Part shown: piece by piece, positions 30,101 to 38,942 of the stretch
Layout of the letters: each line of letters begins with the position of its first letter
Numbering within the stretch: the first letter of the stretch is position 1
IMG/VR virus record: IMGVR_UViG_3300029787_000084
Location: 1 to 49,428 of that record
Source: a virus
Length of the DNA stretch: 49,428 nucleotides
Direction: 5' to 3' (one strand)
Position numbers and translations under genes: made by a program
Notes under the pieces: generated by a model
Told to the model about the DNA's origin: nothing
What the model saw: only the letters and a program-made list of their open reading frames with translations
Databases searched by the model: none

Positions 30101-33100
30101 GTTCATCAAATCCAACAAAAGGTATTTTCTTGCTCCCAAACACAGGAATAAAATCAGGAACTTTACCCATTAGTCTGTTTGCTATAGCGTTAGCTGATGC
30201 TGTGTACATCATTTTATGTTGATGAGCCTGTATATCTTCTCGTATAGAGCCTTCTATTCTGTCTTCTTTTATCTCTTTGTCTGGAAGTAAACCTATACTT
30301 CTTCTTACTGTTGGGTCGGCTCTCCTGGCATCACGTTCATCAATGATTCCTTGTTGCTGTTCTTGGATGTCTCTGTTCTTTTCTTCTTGGGGTTTGAACT
30401 CTGAGAGCTTTTCCCTAACGACTGAAGCTCTTTGAACAGTCCTAGCATTTCCTGATCGGGGGTCAGTTCCACCAGTGACACGGAATCTATCTGTTGGGGG
30501 GAGTGCTTTTTCGATATCGTCATTTTCTATTCCTTCCTTTCTTAATACGTCTATTGCTCCGTCTACATAGTCGTGTTCACCTCCACGACCCTCTCTAACG
30601 CCTAAAGCTTTAAACAAGCTCTTTTCGTGAAACCACATTAATGCTTGGAAGTCTGCGTTTGTTAATGCTCCCTTGCTTATTACGTCTGTTTCTTCAAGTA
30701 TTTCTATGGCTCTTTTAGTGGCGTTTCTCATGTACGTTCTGTGACCACCACTATCAGGTGCTTCTAATATAGGTCCGAAGAAGTTATTAATCATATTTGC
30801 AGATTCTCTAGACAGAGGAGAACTTACATCAATTCCTGCTGCTACCCTATTTGCATTTTGCCTTGCAAGTCTTTCCTCGCCTGTAAGACCTTTAGTACCC
30901 TCATCTCTAATTCTATTGTACTGCCTCTCTCTTTCTTCAAAAAAAGCTTTTGATAAATCTATTACATTTTGATCTAACTTATTCTTTTGATTTCTAAATA
31001 CAGGCTTACCCACTTCCTCTATGGCTATTCTTAAAGAATCTCTATCTACTTTTGTAAGCTGACTTTTAGGAGTTTTTAATGCGTTTATAAATCTATTGTA
31101 GTTATTTACTTTTGTTTTATCTTGGCTTGACCTGAAAGGGCTTCCAGTAATTCTATTAAAGAACCTCTGCCACCACATATCCATAGTTATATTGTCGTAG
31201 TTTCCTCTAAGGTTCTGATAAAATCCATTACCTATCTTAGGTCCGAACACTATAGATTTGGTAACAACAGTATCTTTTAACTCTGAGCTTAAATTTTTAG
31301 CTATGTTTAATTTGTAATCTTTATCTAACTTTTTGAGAAAAGGGCTGTCCTGAAGTTCTTTTATAGTAACTTTCTCATCAAGAAACTTAGCTATAGCTAG
31401 TTCGTCACCCAACTCGTCTTTCATTATATTAAAAAACTTAAATGACTTTTGCATGGCTTCTACTCTTTTGCCATAACCTCTAATCTCAAACTTACCTGTA
31501 TTAGCCCATGATCTATAAGCTTTAAGAGCATGAGATGCATTGTCTAGCACAGCTTCACCATTTGAAGTGACTGCCAAAGCATAATCAAAAGCTACTTCAT
31601 GCCTTGCATCAGAAGTTATCTCAGGATGAAGTATAGAGAAAAGTTGCTTTGCTAATGTTAACTTTTCATTATACCAACCTATGGCATTTCCATCTTTAGC
31701 TAGAGCAAGTTGTGCTTCTGCTGCCATTATTCTGGCAACTCTTTCAAAGTCCTCTGGTCTGTTAAGTCTGTAATCAACTCTAAAGTCTTCTCCAGACCTT
31801 TTCATTCTGGCGTTTGTATAATCACGAATTATCTGCTCTGCTTTTCTCTGCTCTGGCTCTCCGTTAATAATTGGTAGAGAGTTTATAAACTTTAATGTTT
31901 CTTGATCTATATCTGGAAGAGCAGAAGCGTTGTACTCATCTTCTGTTAACAATCCTATAGCTCTTCTCAACTTTAATGGAGTCTCTCCATAGATTGTATC
32001 GTACATATCTATGTCATCTCTCATTATCTTCCCAGGTCTTATTAGAACATTTTGCTCGTCATCGTTAGTGAAGATATCGCCTTTGCCAAACTGTGGAGCT
32101 ACAATTATATCTTTTTTATCTACAAAATAAGGGAGAGCCTCTGGCTCAACTCCCCTTTCTTCTACAAATTGGTCACGCAATGGAGGCAGAGATAACATTG
32201 CTCCTCTTTTTGCACCCTCTTTATTAAGAGCGTAGTCATGTGCTACCCCTAAATAAAGACCTTTGTCATCAACAGTTCCCAATCTCCATACAGGTATAGT
32301 GTCAGGCAAATGCTTTAATTGCTGTTGAGTTATGTTATACATGTCATCTTGTATAATTTTTATAATGTCAATGTTTTCAGGGTTAATATCATATTCTTGT
32401 AGGTACTTAGAATTTCCTATTCTTACCATAAGACGTTGACGCAATATGTCATCTATACTGCTGAAGTATAAACTTGCTATATCGCCTTCTGTGGGGAAAG
32501 TTGATGGGTCAGCCCAATAGTCATCTCTTATCTTGAGGTATTCTTTGGTTACAGGGCTAACTTTCAAACCATCTTTTTCCATCTCTGCTATGAGATCAGG
32601 TAAATCTCTGCCTTTGTACTTAGGATTAGGTTCATTTACAGGAACGTTATCTATACCCATAGGCAGTTTATCTTCAAACGATGCATCTTTTTTGTCGGCA
32701 TCTAATGTTCTATCTATAAGGATAGAGCCTGACATCTTGCCTAGTTGTTTTATAAACTCCTTTTCGTCTATAAACTTACCATTTACCATTTTGCCTCTTG
32801 AAATCTTAGAGTACATTGTCTTAGCAGTGGCAGAACGCTCTTTGGCTTTCCTTGTGCCTCCTATTTTACCTGACTTAATGCCATCAAACACATCTTCTAC
32901 TGTCTCAAAACCATTGTCATTATGAGACATAAACAATGAACGGAAGAACTTTATTACCCTTTGAAATAGATTTTGAGGCTTACCACCTACTTTAAGTTTG
33001 TCATCCATGTAATCACGGAACATTTCAGCTACTGCTTCTTCTTCTACTAACTCTCTATATTCAGATAGCTCTTTCTCATTCATCTGCTCAATAGGTTTGC

Positions 33101-36017
33101 CTGGCTGATAAATTCTTGCTGACTGCTGAAAGTATGTGTAGTTTCTTTGAAGAAGCTTTCCCTCTCTCCAGATAGACACTTTCCTAGACTTAACAGCGTT
33201 AACTAAAGTCTGATACTCTGCATCTGTAAATAAACCTAACGCTCTAAGTGAGTGTATAACTTCATGGTTTAGTATGCCCTTTAGCCGCTTATATACTTCC
33301 CTTAGACCTTCTTTGTTCTTAAATGAGTCAGCATCAAATAACTCAGTAGCAAGAGTAATAACACGCTTGTTGTGACCTGCTCTTTTCTCTGTTCCAAATG
33401 TTATAGTTTTTTCGTTGGGGTCTATGACGTTTTGCGTAACCAACTCAACCATATCTGGTTTGAGTTTTAAGTCTTTAATAAGATAGGTTCTTAGCTTATT
33501 AGCCACCTTTTGCATATTAACTCTGTATTTAAGAGAGAATGGCTTACCAGTAGCTACTCTGGAGTTTGCTGTAAAGTTGTTTCCTTCATGCTGTTCATGG
33601 TTAAATTGTTTACTAGCGTGGGCATCATCAAGTCTGTCTTTTAATGCTTTTTCATCTACAGTTAGTTTCTGCTCTTCCTGAACACTTGCATCAAGTTCTG
33701 TTATTTTAGCTCTTAACTTGTTGTCATCTTCTGGTGTTTCTACCTTTTGCTCTAAGGCTTTCTTTTCCCTTCTTAATCTTCTTGTTTTATTTTTTTGAAG
33801 TTTAAGTTTATCTTGAACAGCTTTTCTTCTGTAAAACAACAACTCAGGATTATCAGGGTCACCACCTGAACGCCCTTTCCTAGTGTTGTCCACCATCGAG
33901 TCACTGGTCTCCATACCATCTATTTCATCTCTAGCAGTCTTTATAGACCCTTCTATCCTGTCTATTTTTGTTTGGATAACATCAACTGTTCTTCTAAGCT
34001 TAGTAGGAGACTGATTAACTGTTTTTTTCTTGCCAAGCTGATTGTTAAGAACTGTAGCTACAGAAGCTTTTAGTTGAGATATTTTTTCTGGTGTAGCGTT
34101 CTTAGCAGGTGATCTAAAGTTAGTTTTCAATACTTTATTAAACCTACTAATATTATTAGTTATTTTACCATCTGCTTGTTTTATGTATATTGGTAACCCT
34201 CGCAGCTGCTCAAGGCTCTCTACTTTAGCATTAGCTTTTTCTAACTGCTCTCTGCTTTTCTTTAAATTAGCTTCCTCTTTAGATATACGTCTTTCTAGCT
34301 CATTGGCTCTAATAGCATCTCTACCTAGTGTAAAACGCTGTTCTTTTTTGAACTGCGTTTTAGTTACTGCTTTTACTTTGGCTTCAGGAGTATACGTTCT
34401 TCCCTCAGTGGCTCTTATATTGCCCATTCCAACCAAGTCATTTCTTATGGACGTAATAAGTTCACTTGAACTATTTTTAACTACACCTTCAATTATGTAG
34501 TCCATCTCAAGCTCTGAGAACCTTGTTTTCTTAGATTTCTTTATAACATCTAACACCTTTTCATACTGATCGTAGCTGTATTTTCTAGGTGGTTGTAATG
34601 GTATTTCTGTTCTATCAACGTCTAAGCCTTGCTTCGCAGCCAACTTCTCAGAAGCCACATTACCTAGAGCAAGTCTAACTTCTCTTAGAGTTATAGGTAT
34701 GTCCTTGAATATTATCTTTCCAGTATCAGGATCACGACCTTCTACATATATTAACTCACCCTTCTCGTTTCTTTGTGTTTCTCTCCATCTTCGTATCTTC
34801 TGCAACTGCTCCTCAGTTAACTCCTGGTCAGACACTTCCCTCTCGGCTATCTGCTCTGATGCTAGTTTCTCATCTGTCTGAGTTAATCCACTGTTAGTAG
34901 GTGTTTCTTCCTGTGCTGTAAGTGCTAGTGGGTTTTGATTGTAGGATTTATTTTGATTTGTCTGTGCTTTTTTGTTTTCTTGCTTCTTTATTTCAATGTC
35001 TTCTTCAAGCTCTGCATTAGCTTTTATCTGTTTGTTAGGACCTGATAGCTCCTGTGCAGTAGCAACAGTACCTCTAACAGCACCACCTACTATACCTCCT
35101 GCAACGGCTGCCTCTAGATACTCTTCCATTGCCTCATCGCCAAAAGGCTCAAGACCTGCTTGTATCCTCTCTATCATTTGTTGACCAACTTCTGTTAAGC
35201 CCTCTACTACGACACCTGATCCTGCAGCTCCTGCCACGCCAATCCCTGATGCTATCTTTGGCTTAACAACTTCTAGTTTAGTAAGAAGACCATCTGTCTT
35301 AAATTTACTTGGAACAAACTTACCTCCTGCTTGGGCTACCTTTGTAATAAATTTTAAACCAAAGGTTTCAAGAAGTGCTTGTGGTAGTGTCGCTAGAAAA
35401 GCCGCCCCTTCGTTTACTTCAACCTTTCTTCCTGCGTCTATGTCTGCCTCTTTCTGACGTTCTCTGTTAGCACCTAATAACAGAGGTACTGTCATAGCAA
35501 ATGTACCTATAAGAGCGGCAGGGGCTACCAAGGGTGCTGATATTAAAGCTGCCGCACCACCTGCTATTGCACCTGCACCCATAGCTAAACCCATCTGAGG
35601 ACCTGCCTGACCAAGGGCTTCTCCTGCAAACTTTGCTGCCGTTCCTACGCCTTCAACTTCTTTTAGTCTTGTTAGACCCTCTGACTTCTGAGCCGCTGAA
35701 TCAGTGTAACTCTCTGATATATCACCAAAGTAGTTTGCCATACCCTCTAAGCCAGTTGACTCACCTAGACCTTGCATAGCAGAAGCTAGGTGTGCGCCTA
35801 TCAAGTCAGTGCTTACATCAATAGCACCAAAGATACCTGATCTTGGTTTGTAAGCTGTTTCAGATTCTATCTGGCTGTCTACAGAAGGAACACCACGTTC
35901 TCTTTGCGTGATGTAGTTCTTTATACGATCTTTTTCTTCGTCTGTTGGGAGTTCTCCTGCAATGTTTACAGGGTAGTATCGACCTGTATTTGGGCTTCTG
36001 ACCAGTTTAAGAGGCAT
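27168..36017 (-). CDS. Giant internal/ejection protein with HExxH and LPD38-like domain
   Basis: A 2949-residue protein, 18% of the window. It opens with LVRSPNTGRYYPV, then a Gly/Ala-rich hydrophobic region (about 125-185 and 265-330) able to insert in membranes. Long charged coiled coils follow (about 570-860). ILNHEVIHSLR holds HExxH (H918, E919, H922), a metalloprotease-like site. Near the C-terminus TTYNPAFVIPNFVRDL (about 2366-2381) matches the LPD38 type of large polyvalent protein domains. Such proteins are packed in the head and ejected with DNA; that role is inferred from family and position after the other internal proteins. Palindrome copies 15 and 16 add SSLEL and SSSEL. It is the last gene of the late operon. 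Confidence 0.88.
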   Translation of the reverse strand: MPLKLVRSPNTGRYYPVNIAGELPTDEEKDRIKNYITQRERGVPSVDSQIESETAYKPRSGIFGAIDVSTDLIGAHLASAMQGLGESTGLEGMANYFGDISESYTDSAAQKSEGLTRLKEVEGVGTAAKFAGEALGQAGPQMGLAMGAGAIAGGAAALISAPLVAPAALIGTFAMTVPLLLGANRERQKEADIDAGRKVEVNEGAAFLATLPQALLETFGLKFITKVAQAGGKFVPSKFKTDGLLTKLEVVKPKIASGIGVAGAAGSGVVVEGLTEVGQQMIERIQAGLEPFGDEAMEEYLEAAVAGGIVGGAVRGTVATAQELSGPNKQIKANAELEEDIEIKKQENKKAQTNQNKSYNQNPLALTAQEETPTNSGLTQTDEKLASEQIAEREVSDQELTEEQLQKIRRWRETQRNEKGELIYVEGRDPDTGKIIFKDIPITLREVRLALGNVASEKLAAKQGLDVDRTEIPLQPPRKYSYDQYEKVLDVIKKSKKTRFSELEMDYIIEGVVKNSSSELITSIRNDLVGMGNIRATEGRTYTPEAKVKAVTKTQFKKEQRFTLGRDAIRANELERRISKEEANLKKSREQLEKANAKVESLEQLRGLPIYIKQADGKITNNISRFNKVLKTNFRSPAKNATPEKISQLKASVATVLNNQLGKKKTVNQSPTKLRRTVDVIQTKIDRIEGSIKTARDEIDGMETSDSMVDNTRKGRSGGDPDNPELLFYRRKAVQDKLKLQKNKTRRLRREKKALEQKVETPEDDNKLRAKITELDASVQEEQKLTVDEKALKDRLDDAHASKQFNHEQHEGNNFTANSRVATGKPFSLKYRVNMQKVANKLRTYLIKDLKLKPDMVELVTQNVIDPNEKTITFGTEKRAGHNKRVITLATELFDADSFKNKEGLREVYKRLKGILNHEVIHSLRALGLFTDAEYQTLVNAVKSRKVSIWREGKLLQRNYTYFQQSARIYQPGKPIEQMNEKELSEYRELVEEEAVAEMFRDYMDDKLKVGGKPQNLFQRVIKFFRSLFMSHNDNGFETVEDVFDGIKSGKIGGTRKAKERSATAKTMYSKISRGKMVNGKFIDEKEFIKQLGKMSGSILIDRTLDADKKDASFEDKLPMGIDNVPVNEPNPKYKGRDLPDLIAEMEKDGLKVSPVTKEYLKIRDDYWADPSTFPTEGDIASLYFSSIDDILRQRLMVRIGNSKYLQEYDINPENIDIIKIIQDDMYNITQQQLKHLPDTIPVWRLGTVDDKGLYLGVAHDYALNKEGAKRGAMLSLPPLRDQFVEERGVEPEALPYFVDKKDIIVAPQFGKGDIFTNDDEQNVLIRPGKIMRDDIDMYDTIYGETPLKLRRAIGLLTEDEYNASALPDIDQETLKFINSLPIINGEPEQRKAEQIIRDYTNARMKRSGEDFRVDYRLNRPEDFERVARIMAAEAQLALAKDGNAIGWYNEKLTLAKQLFSILHPEITSDARHEVAFDYALAVTSNGEAVLDNASHALKAYRSWANTGKFEIRGYGKRVEAMQKSFKFFNIMKDELGDELAIAKFLDEKVTIKELQDSPFLKKLDKDYKLNIAKNLSSELKDTVVTKSIVFGPKIGNGFYQNLRGNYDNITMDMWWQRFFNRITGSPFRSSQDKTKVNNYNRFINALKTPKSQLTKVDRDSLRIAIEEVGKPVFRNQKNKLDQNVIDLSKAFFEERERQYNRIRDEGTKGLTGEERLARQNANRVAAGIDVSSPLSRESANMINNFFGPILEAPDSGGHRTYMRNATKRAIEILEETDVISKGALTNADFQALMWFHEKSLFKALGVREGRGGEHDYVDGAIDVLRKEGIENDDIEKALPPTDRFRVTGGTDPRSGNARTVQRASVVREKLSEFKPQEEKNRDIQEQQQGIIDERDARRADPTVRRSIGLLPDKEIKEDRIEGSIREDIQAHQHKMMYTASANAIANRLMGKVPDFIPVFGSKKIPFVGFDEQKSKDLADWVVRKFQDRMIPAARMVDELQEKGFKLSDALDPILQEQTMKGETGDKIEQRHKGSYKDLIDDIKKLNFTDAEVDDLKRVSRDSSDSDQNGFLANFLDEFTPSFWKKLLYGKQSKNLAMAEAYLYALHARERNRYVTSIDKNRVNKFPDRGSGMSNAEADAILGWFRNKESSLELLNDIRNKVRAIVADTNKIRTDSGLQRIFGEGSGWKEYVPLKGVFHTEDETVDYSNRGSFNKPLYGSNGLEDLRVKGRMDYSPNIIANLLTQNSNSLIRGDRNKIGLTMLNMIRQDPDMLKEFAQIQDIRPETRRLDARTATISKNPISTRELMEDKHILVVKERGQEIVIRFNDTRIAGAFRGDTTGSLGENADAFVRKIGLFNRFLSSINTTYNPAFVIPNFVRDLQTAVVNIDQYEGENLKVNVGKNAFRYSRGVMRAIRSKNPDTTSKEAKAYFEFVKYGGKNVTNQMTTLEDQVNDLGGILNDISDAGLKGKAKAMYDGFAGGRVKSLVSLVENLNTAAENGIRVSTFQTLLDTGKYSPRQAALAARNITVNFAKGGDYKPIFNSLYLFYNASLQGSFALLQAFSKSSKVRKMWMGIFFFSFMMDQLNALLSDEDEEGNLEYDKLTDFMLEHNLIIPNVGVNIAQAITGEDIESKTFGTVPLPYGVNMATNLGRSLSRRMRGGYTAAQATSSITGTTLEAVNPLGGAESFWNFVMPTAVDPWISLGQNIDYDKTPIYKQVSQFAVGTPDSQAYWNSASPFAVGTAQLLNKFGFLGIGGGSDVRGGILDFSPDTLDFIFGYFTGGAGMFVKRSLELGYNIGSGEAFEAFEEGLTGQEARDFLRTVPILRRAVYSTSEREDTGNFIRKRNEVFIARKELKAAVESGEQSEIQRVRQKYPDELKIYGIIRAINSKRQKLTSVRNKILRDKDLDEDKKELQLERLDKNIQKLISRGNQLMKNVKLGYLSELGATD
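29556..29571. repeat. Palindrome copy 15 inside giant protein
   Basis: Exact AAGTTCAAGTGAACTT, read on the minus strand as SSLEL near residue 2149. Confidence 0.95.
34458..34473. repeat. Palindrome copy 16 inside giant protein
   Basis: AAGTTCACTTGAACTA, last base differs; read as SSSEL near residue 515. Confidence 0.9.
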
Positions 36018-37643
36018 TTAACCTCCATATACAGAAGTAGTTACATCTTTTGAAGCTCTCTTGCCTTCTAAAAGACCATCATAATAGTTGAATTTTTCTA
36101 ATGTTCTTTTTCTCAGTTCTATTATTTCTGCTTTTTTCTCTGGAGACATTGTCATTCCATCAACACCACCTAACTGATCATCATATTTTTGTATTCTTGA
36201 AGCGTAGTCATCTACTAAATTTGCTAACTCTTTTTCATCTAGTTCTGATTTAGCCAAAGCTTTCTTTAGAGCTGCCGCAGTTGTGGCACTTGCTACTCTT
36301 TCTTTTCCTGCAATAGTTTCTTTTGTAAGCATAGCCTGAATATCCATACCTCTAAGTTTAGCAAGTTGATCTTGATAGGCTTTGTTTGACATGGCTAGTG
36401 TTTTTAGACCCTCGCCAGTGTCTGATAGCTGTCCTCTCTTTGCCAAGTTAAGACCAAACTGCATCAACGCAAGGTATCTGTCTTGATCTCTCTGTGCTTT
36501 TGCTGACTCACGATCTTCCTGTATCATACCTAGTATCTTGTCGAAAGACGATGAACCTGCTGTATTTCTTGGTGGTGGAGGGGGTGTTTTAGTGTCTGTA
36601 TCTACAGTATCATCAAAAGACTCATCATCTGTTCCTGTCTTTTCTTGTCTGATTATTCTGTCATCATATGGAACGTTACTAGCGTCACCTACTGTGGTTT
36701 GACCCACCATGTCCTGAAATTCTGGTTTTATTGTACCGTCTTTATTATAATACTTACCAAATCTTTCATCCCATTTAGCAGCTTTGTCTATGTCATACCC
36801 AGTTACACCACTAAAGCCAAACAATTTCCCTAACTTGCCGCTATATTTTCCTGTGTCGTCTGGTCTAGGAGAAACTTCAGGCAATAAACCTCCATTACTC
36901 ATACTGACTACACCACCTTCTTTTAACATAGCCATTCTAGGGTCTTCGTTCATAGCTCTCATTATGGGAGGCATACCCTTACCACCAAAACCTCTTCTGA
37001 TTTCTTCTTGTTGTCTTTGAGCCATACTAGGCTCTGATAGATTTACCTCAAACCTTTCTTGAGCCATATTGCCAACTTCACCTACAAAGTCCTGCACTTC
37101 TTCCTCTGTTCTACCCTGCACTCTACCTGATATGTCACGACCTAAATTATCAAGACCTGACTGAAAGGTTCTTCTTCCCATAGGAAAATGCCTGTTTTCC
37201 TGATAATCCATTAGTCTAGGTTGACCCATAGCCACCATTCTTGAGTTTATAAGACCACCATAACTCATTCTTAACGGCTCTTCATCTTCCATAAGCATTA
37301 AATCTTGCTCTTCTTCAGAAGGCATTTCTTCAGGTGTAGCCCTTTGGGGCATCATGGCTTCCAATCCTGTGTTACCTGCCACGTTAGTCTGAGGAGACAT
37401 TGTCATAGCCATGTCGCTTACAGCTTGTGTTGGCATACCTGCTCCAGTAACTAGTTGCTCTGCCACTGTAGGTCTTTCTTCCTGTTGACTCATCTGGTAA
37501 TCTTTTTTAATTCTGTCTCTTCTGTTAAGCTCATTAACTGCCAAGAAAGCAGGTACAGAAGGATTAGGGTCAACCACTATCCTCTTTACAGAGTCTTCTG
37601 ACATGTCTTTAAGTCTATCTTCAATCTGTAATATATTAAGCAT
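36018..37643 (-). CDS. Internal virion protein, Met/Gln-rich
   Basis: A 541-residue low-complexity protein (MLNILQIEDRLKDMSEDSVK...). It has an acidic Met-rich region near 100-125, GG-hydrophobic motifs (MSYGGLI, LKEGGVVSMSNGGLL) and a Pro tract near 350. The C-terminal half is helical (LMQFGLNLAKRGQLSDTGEGL...). Such proteins occur in marine podoviruses beside the giant ejection protein. Its stop abuts the start of that gene. Probably packaged in the head; not experimentally assigned. Confidence 0.75.
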   Translation of the reverse strand: MLNILQIEDRLKDMSEDSVKRIVVDPNPSVPAFLAVNELNRRDRIKKDYQMSQQEERPTVAEQLVTGAGMPTQAVSDMAMTMSPQTNVAGNTGLEAMMPQRATPEEMPSEEEQDLMLMEDEEPLRMSYGGLINSRMVAMGQPRLMDYQENRHFPMGRRTFQSGLDNLGRDISGRVQGRTEEEVQDFVGEVGNMAQERFEVNLSEPSMAQRQQEEIRRGFGGKGMPPIMRAMNEDPRMAMLKEGGVVSMSNGGLLPEVSPRPDDTGKYSGKLGKLFGFSGVTGYDIDKAAKWDERFGKYYNKDGTIKPEFQDMVGQTTVGDASNVPYDDRIIRQEKTGTDDESFDDTVDTDTKTPPPPPRNTAGSSSFDKILGMIQEDRESAKAQRDQDRYLALMQFGLNLAKRGQLSDTGEGLKTLAMSNKAYQDQLAKLRGMDIQAMLTKETIAGKERVASATTAAALKKALAKSELDEKELANLVDDYASRIQKYDDQLGGVDGMTMSPEKKAEIIELRKRTLEKFNYYDGLLEGKRASKDVTTSVYGG

Positions 37644-37648
37644 TGTAT

Positions 37649-38533
37649 CTAACCAAAGTATTTAGCTCCACTAAGAGCAGTTAAACCTAACCCTATAGCT
37701 CTTCCGAATGGGTCATACGGGGTCATTTGCCTTGTAGACGTACTAGGCTGTACAGGTATGCCTCTTAGAACTGATGACAGTAAACCAAGTTTCTCTTGTG
37801 GGTATCCTTGTTGTCTCAAGAAGTCCTGATAGGCTAGATCAAGACCTGCTTGGTCTCTTCCCATCCCTGCTTTTCCTATTGTTTCTAGAAGCCTTGCTGA
37901 CTCAACATCACCTGCTCTGGCTCTTTCTGCTAGATTAGCGTACTGACCTGCCGCACCTATACCAAGTCTTTGACCTTCTACATCAGCCGCTCTGTCAGAC
38001 TGAAACAAACCTGAAGCCTGTTGAAATGCCTGTTGCCTACCTGCTCCCTCAATATCAGCTAATCTGTCGTATAAAGCTTCTTCTCCTAACGCTCTTTGGA
38101 CACCTTCCCTAGAGCCTCCAAACGCTCCTGATTCAATAGCTCCTGCTCTACCACCTGCTATCTGCTGTCTATAGTCATCAATAGCACCTTTTTTCTGCCT
38201 ATCTATAACGGCATCCATGTACGGTGACATATACTTGTCTACTTCTGCACCTGTAAATTGTCTAGGCTGATATGCCATACCCTGTTCTATTCTAGTACGA
38301 GCCTTGTCCAAACCAGGAAGACCTCTTGAGGCAATGTCTCTTACCATACCCTCTGAATCTAAAATATCTTTACTAGTATCAGCTATCCTTTGACCACCAT
38401 AAGGCTCATAGTCTCTCTTTGACTCTGATTCTGTTCTCTGTAGTAGTCTTTCAAAATAAGGTCTTACATACTCAGGCAGGTTAGTCTGAGTAATCTCCTG
38501 TTTTGTTGTTGTAGGTGCTGATCCTTTACCCAT
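37649..38533 (-). CDS. Helical internal virion protein
   Basis: A 294-residue Ala/Gly/Gln/Arg-rich helical protein starting MGKGSAPTTTKQEITQTNLP. FERLLQRTESESKRDYEPYGGQRIADTS and YMSPYMDAVIDRQKKGAI are characteristic of a virion-protein family I have seen in marine podoviruses. It is soluble with a hydrophobic C-terminal tip. It overlaps the next upstream gene by 8 bases. Likely part of the ejection or internal core complex. Confidence 0.75.
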   Translation of the reverse strand: MGKGSAPTTTKQEITQTNLPEYVRPYFERLLQRTESESKRDYEPYGGQRIADTSKDILDSEGMVRDIASRGLPGLDKARTRIEQGMAYQPRQFTGAEVDKYMSPYMDAVIDRQKKGAIDDYRQQIAGGRAGAIESGAFGGSREGVQRALGEEALYDRLADIEGAGRQQAFQQASGLFQSDRAADVEGQRLGIGAAGQYANLAERARAGDVESARLLETIGKAGMGRDQAGLDLAYQDFLRQQGYPQEKLGLLSSVLRGIPVQPSTSTRQMTPYDPFGRAIGLGLTALSGAKYFG

Positions 38534-38942
38534 TTACTTCCATCCTATATGCTATGTAATCTGGCTTCCAACCATATTTATCTAACCATTTACCCCAAGC
38601 TTTTCTACCATAACCTTCCAAGTGACTACATTTGTTTTCTTTTGCAAACTGCTCAATAGTTTTCTGTACTTCTGGTAGCCACTCTTTCATTCTTGTTCCA
38701 CCTATAAAATCCATAGCTAACGCTCTTCTCTCAGGATATTCTATAACACGAGTTGTTATTGCGGCTACTACCTTTGTTCCATCCATAACTACCCATAATT
38801 CATAAAATCCTTGATGTAGATACTCTTTTACGTCTTTTATACTTAACTTACCTTTTGCTGTTTCTACAGCAGGTTTTAATACTTTCTTAACATCTTCCCA
38901 TACAACGTCAATTACTTGCTTTGGAACAGCACTAAATATCAT
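38526..38942 (-). CDS. GNAT-like internal protein
   Basis: A 138-residue protein with an acetyltransferase-like arrangement: HQGFYELWVVMDGTKVVAAITTRVIEYPERRALAMDFIGG, then WLPEVQKTIEQFAKENKCSHLEGYGRKAWGKWLDKYGW. This is the strand-strand-helix order of GNAT proteins, but the acetyl-CoA loop (Q/RxxGxG/A) is not clear. T7 gp13, an internal-core assembly protein, is similar in size and fold. A structural role is favoured because it is between internal virion proteins. Confidence 0.72.
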   Translation of the reverse strand: MIFSAVPKQVIDVVWEDVKKVLKPAVETAKGKLSIKDVKEYLHQGFYELWVVMDGTKVVAAITTRVIEYPERRALAMDFIGGTRMKEWLPEVQKTIEQFAKENKCSHLEGYGRKAWGKWLDKYGWKPDYIAYRMEVNG

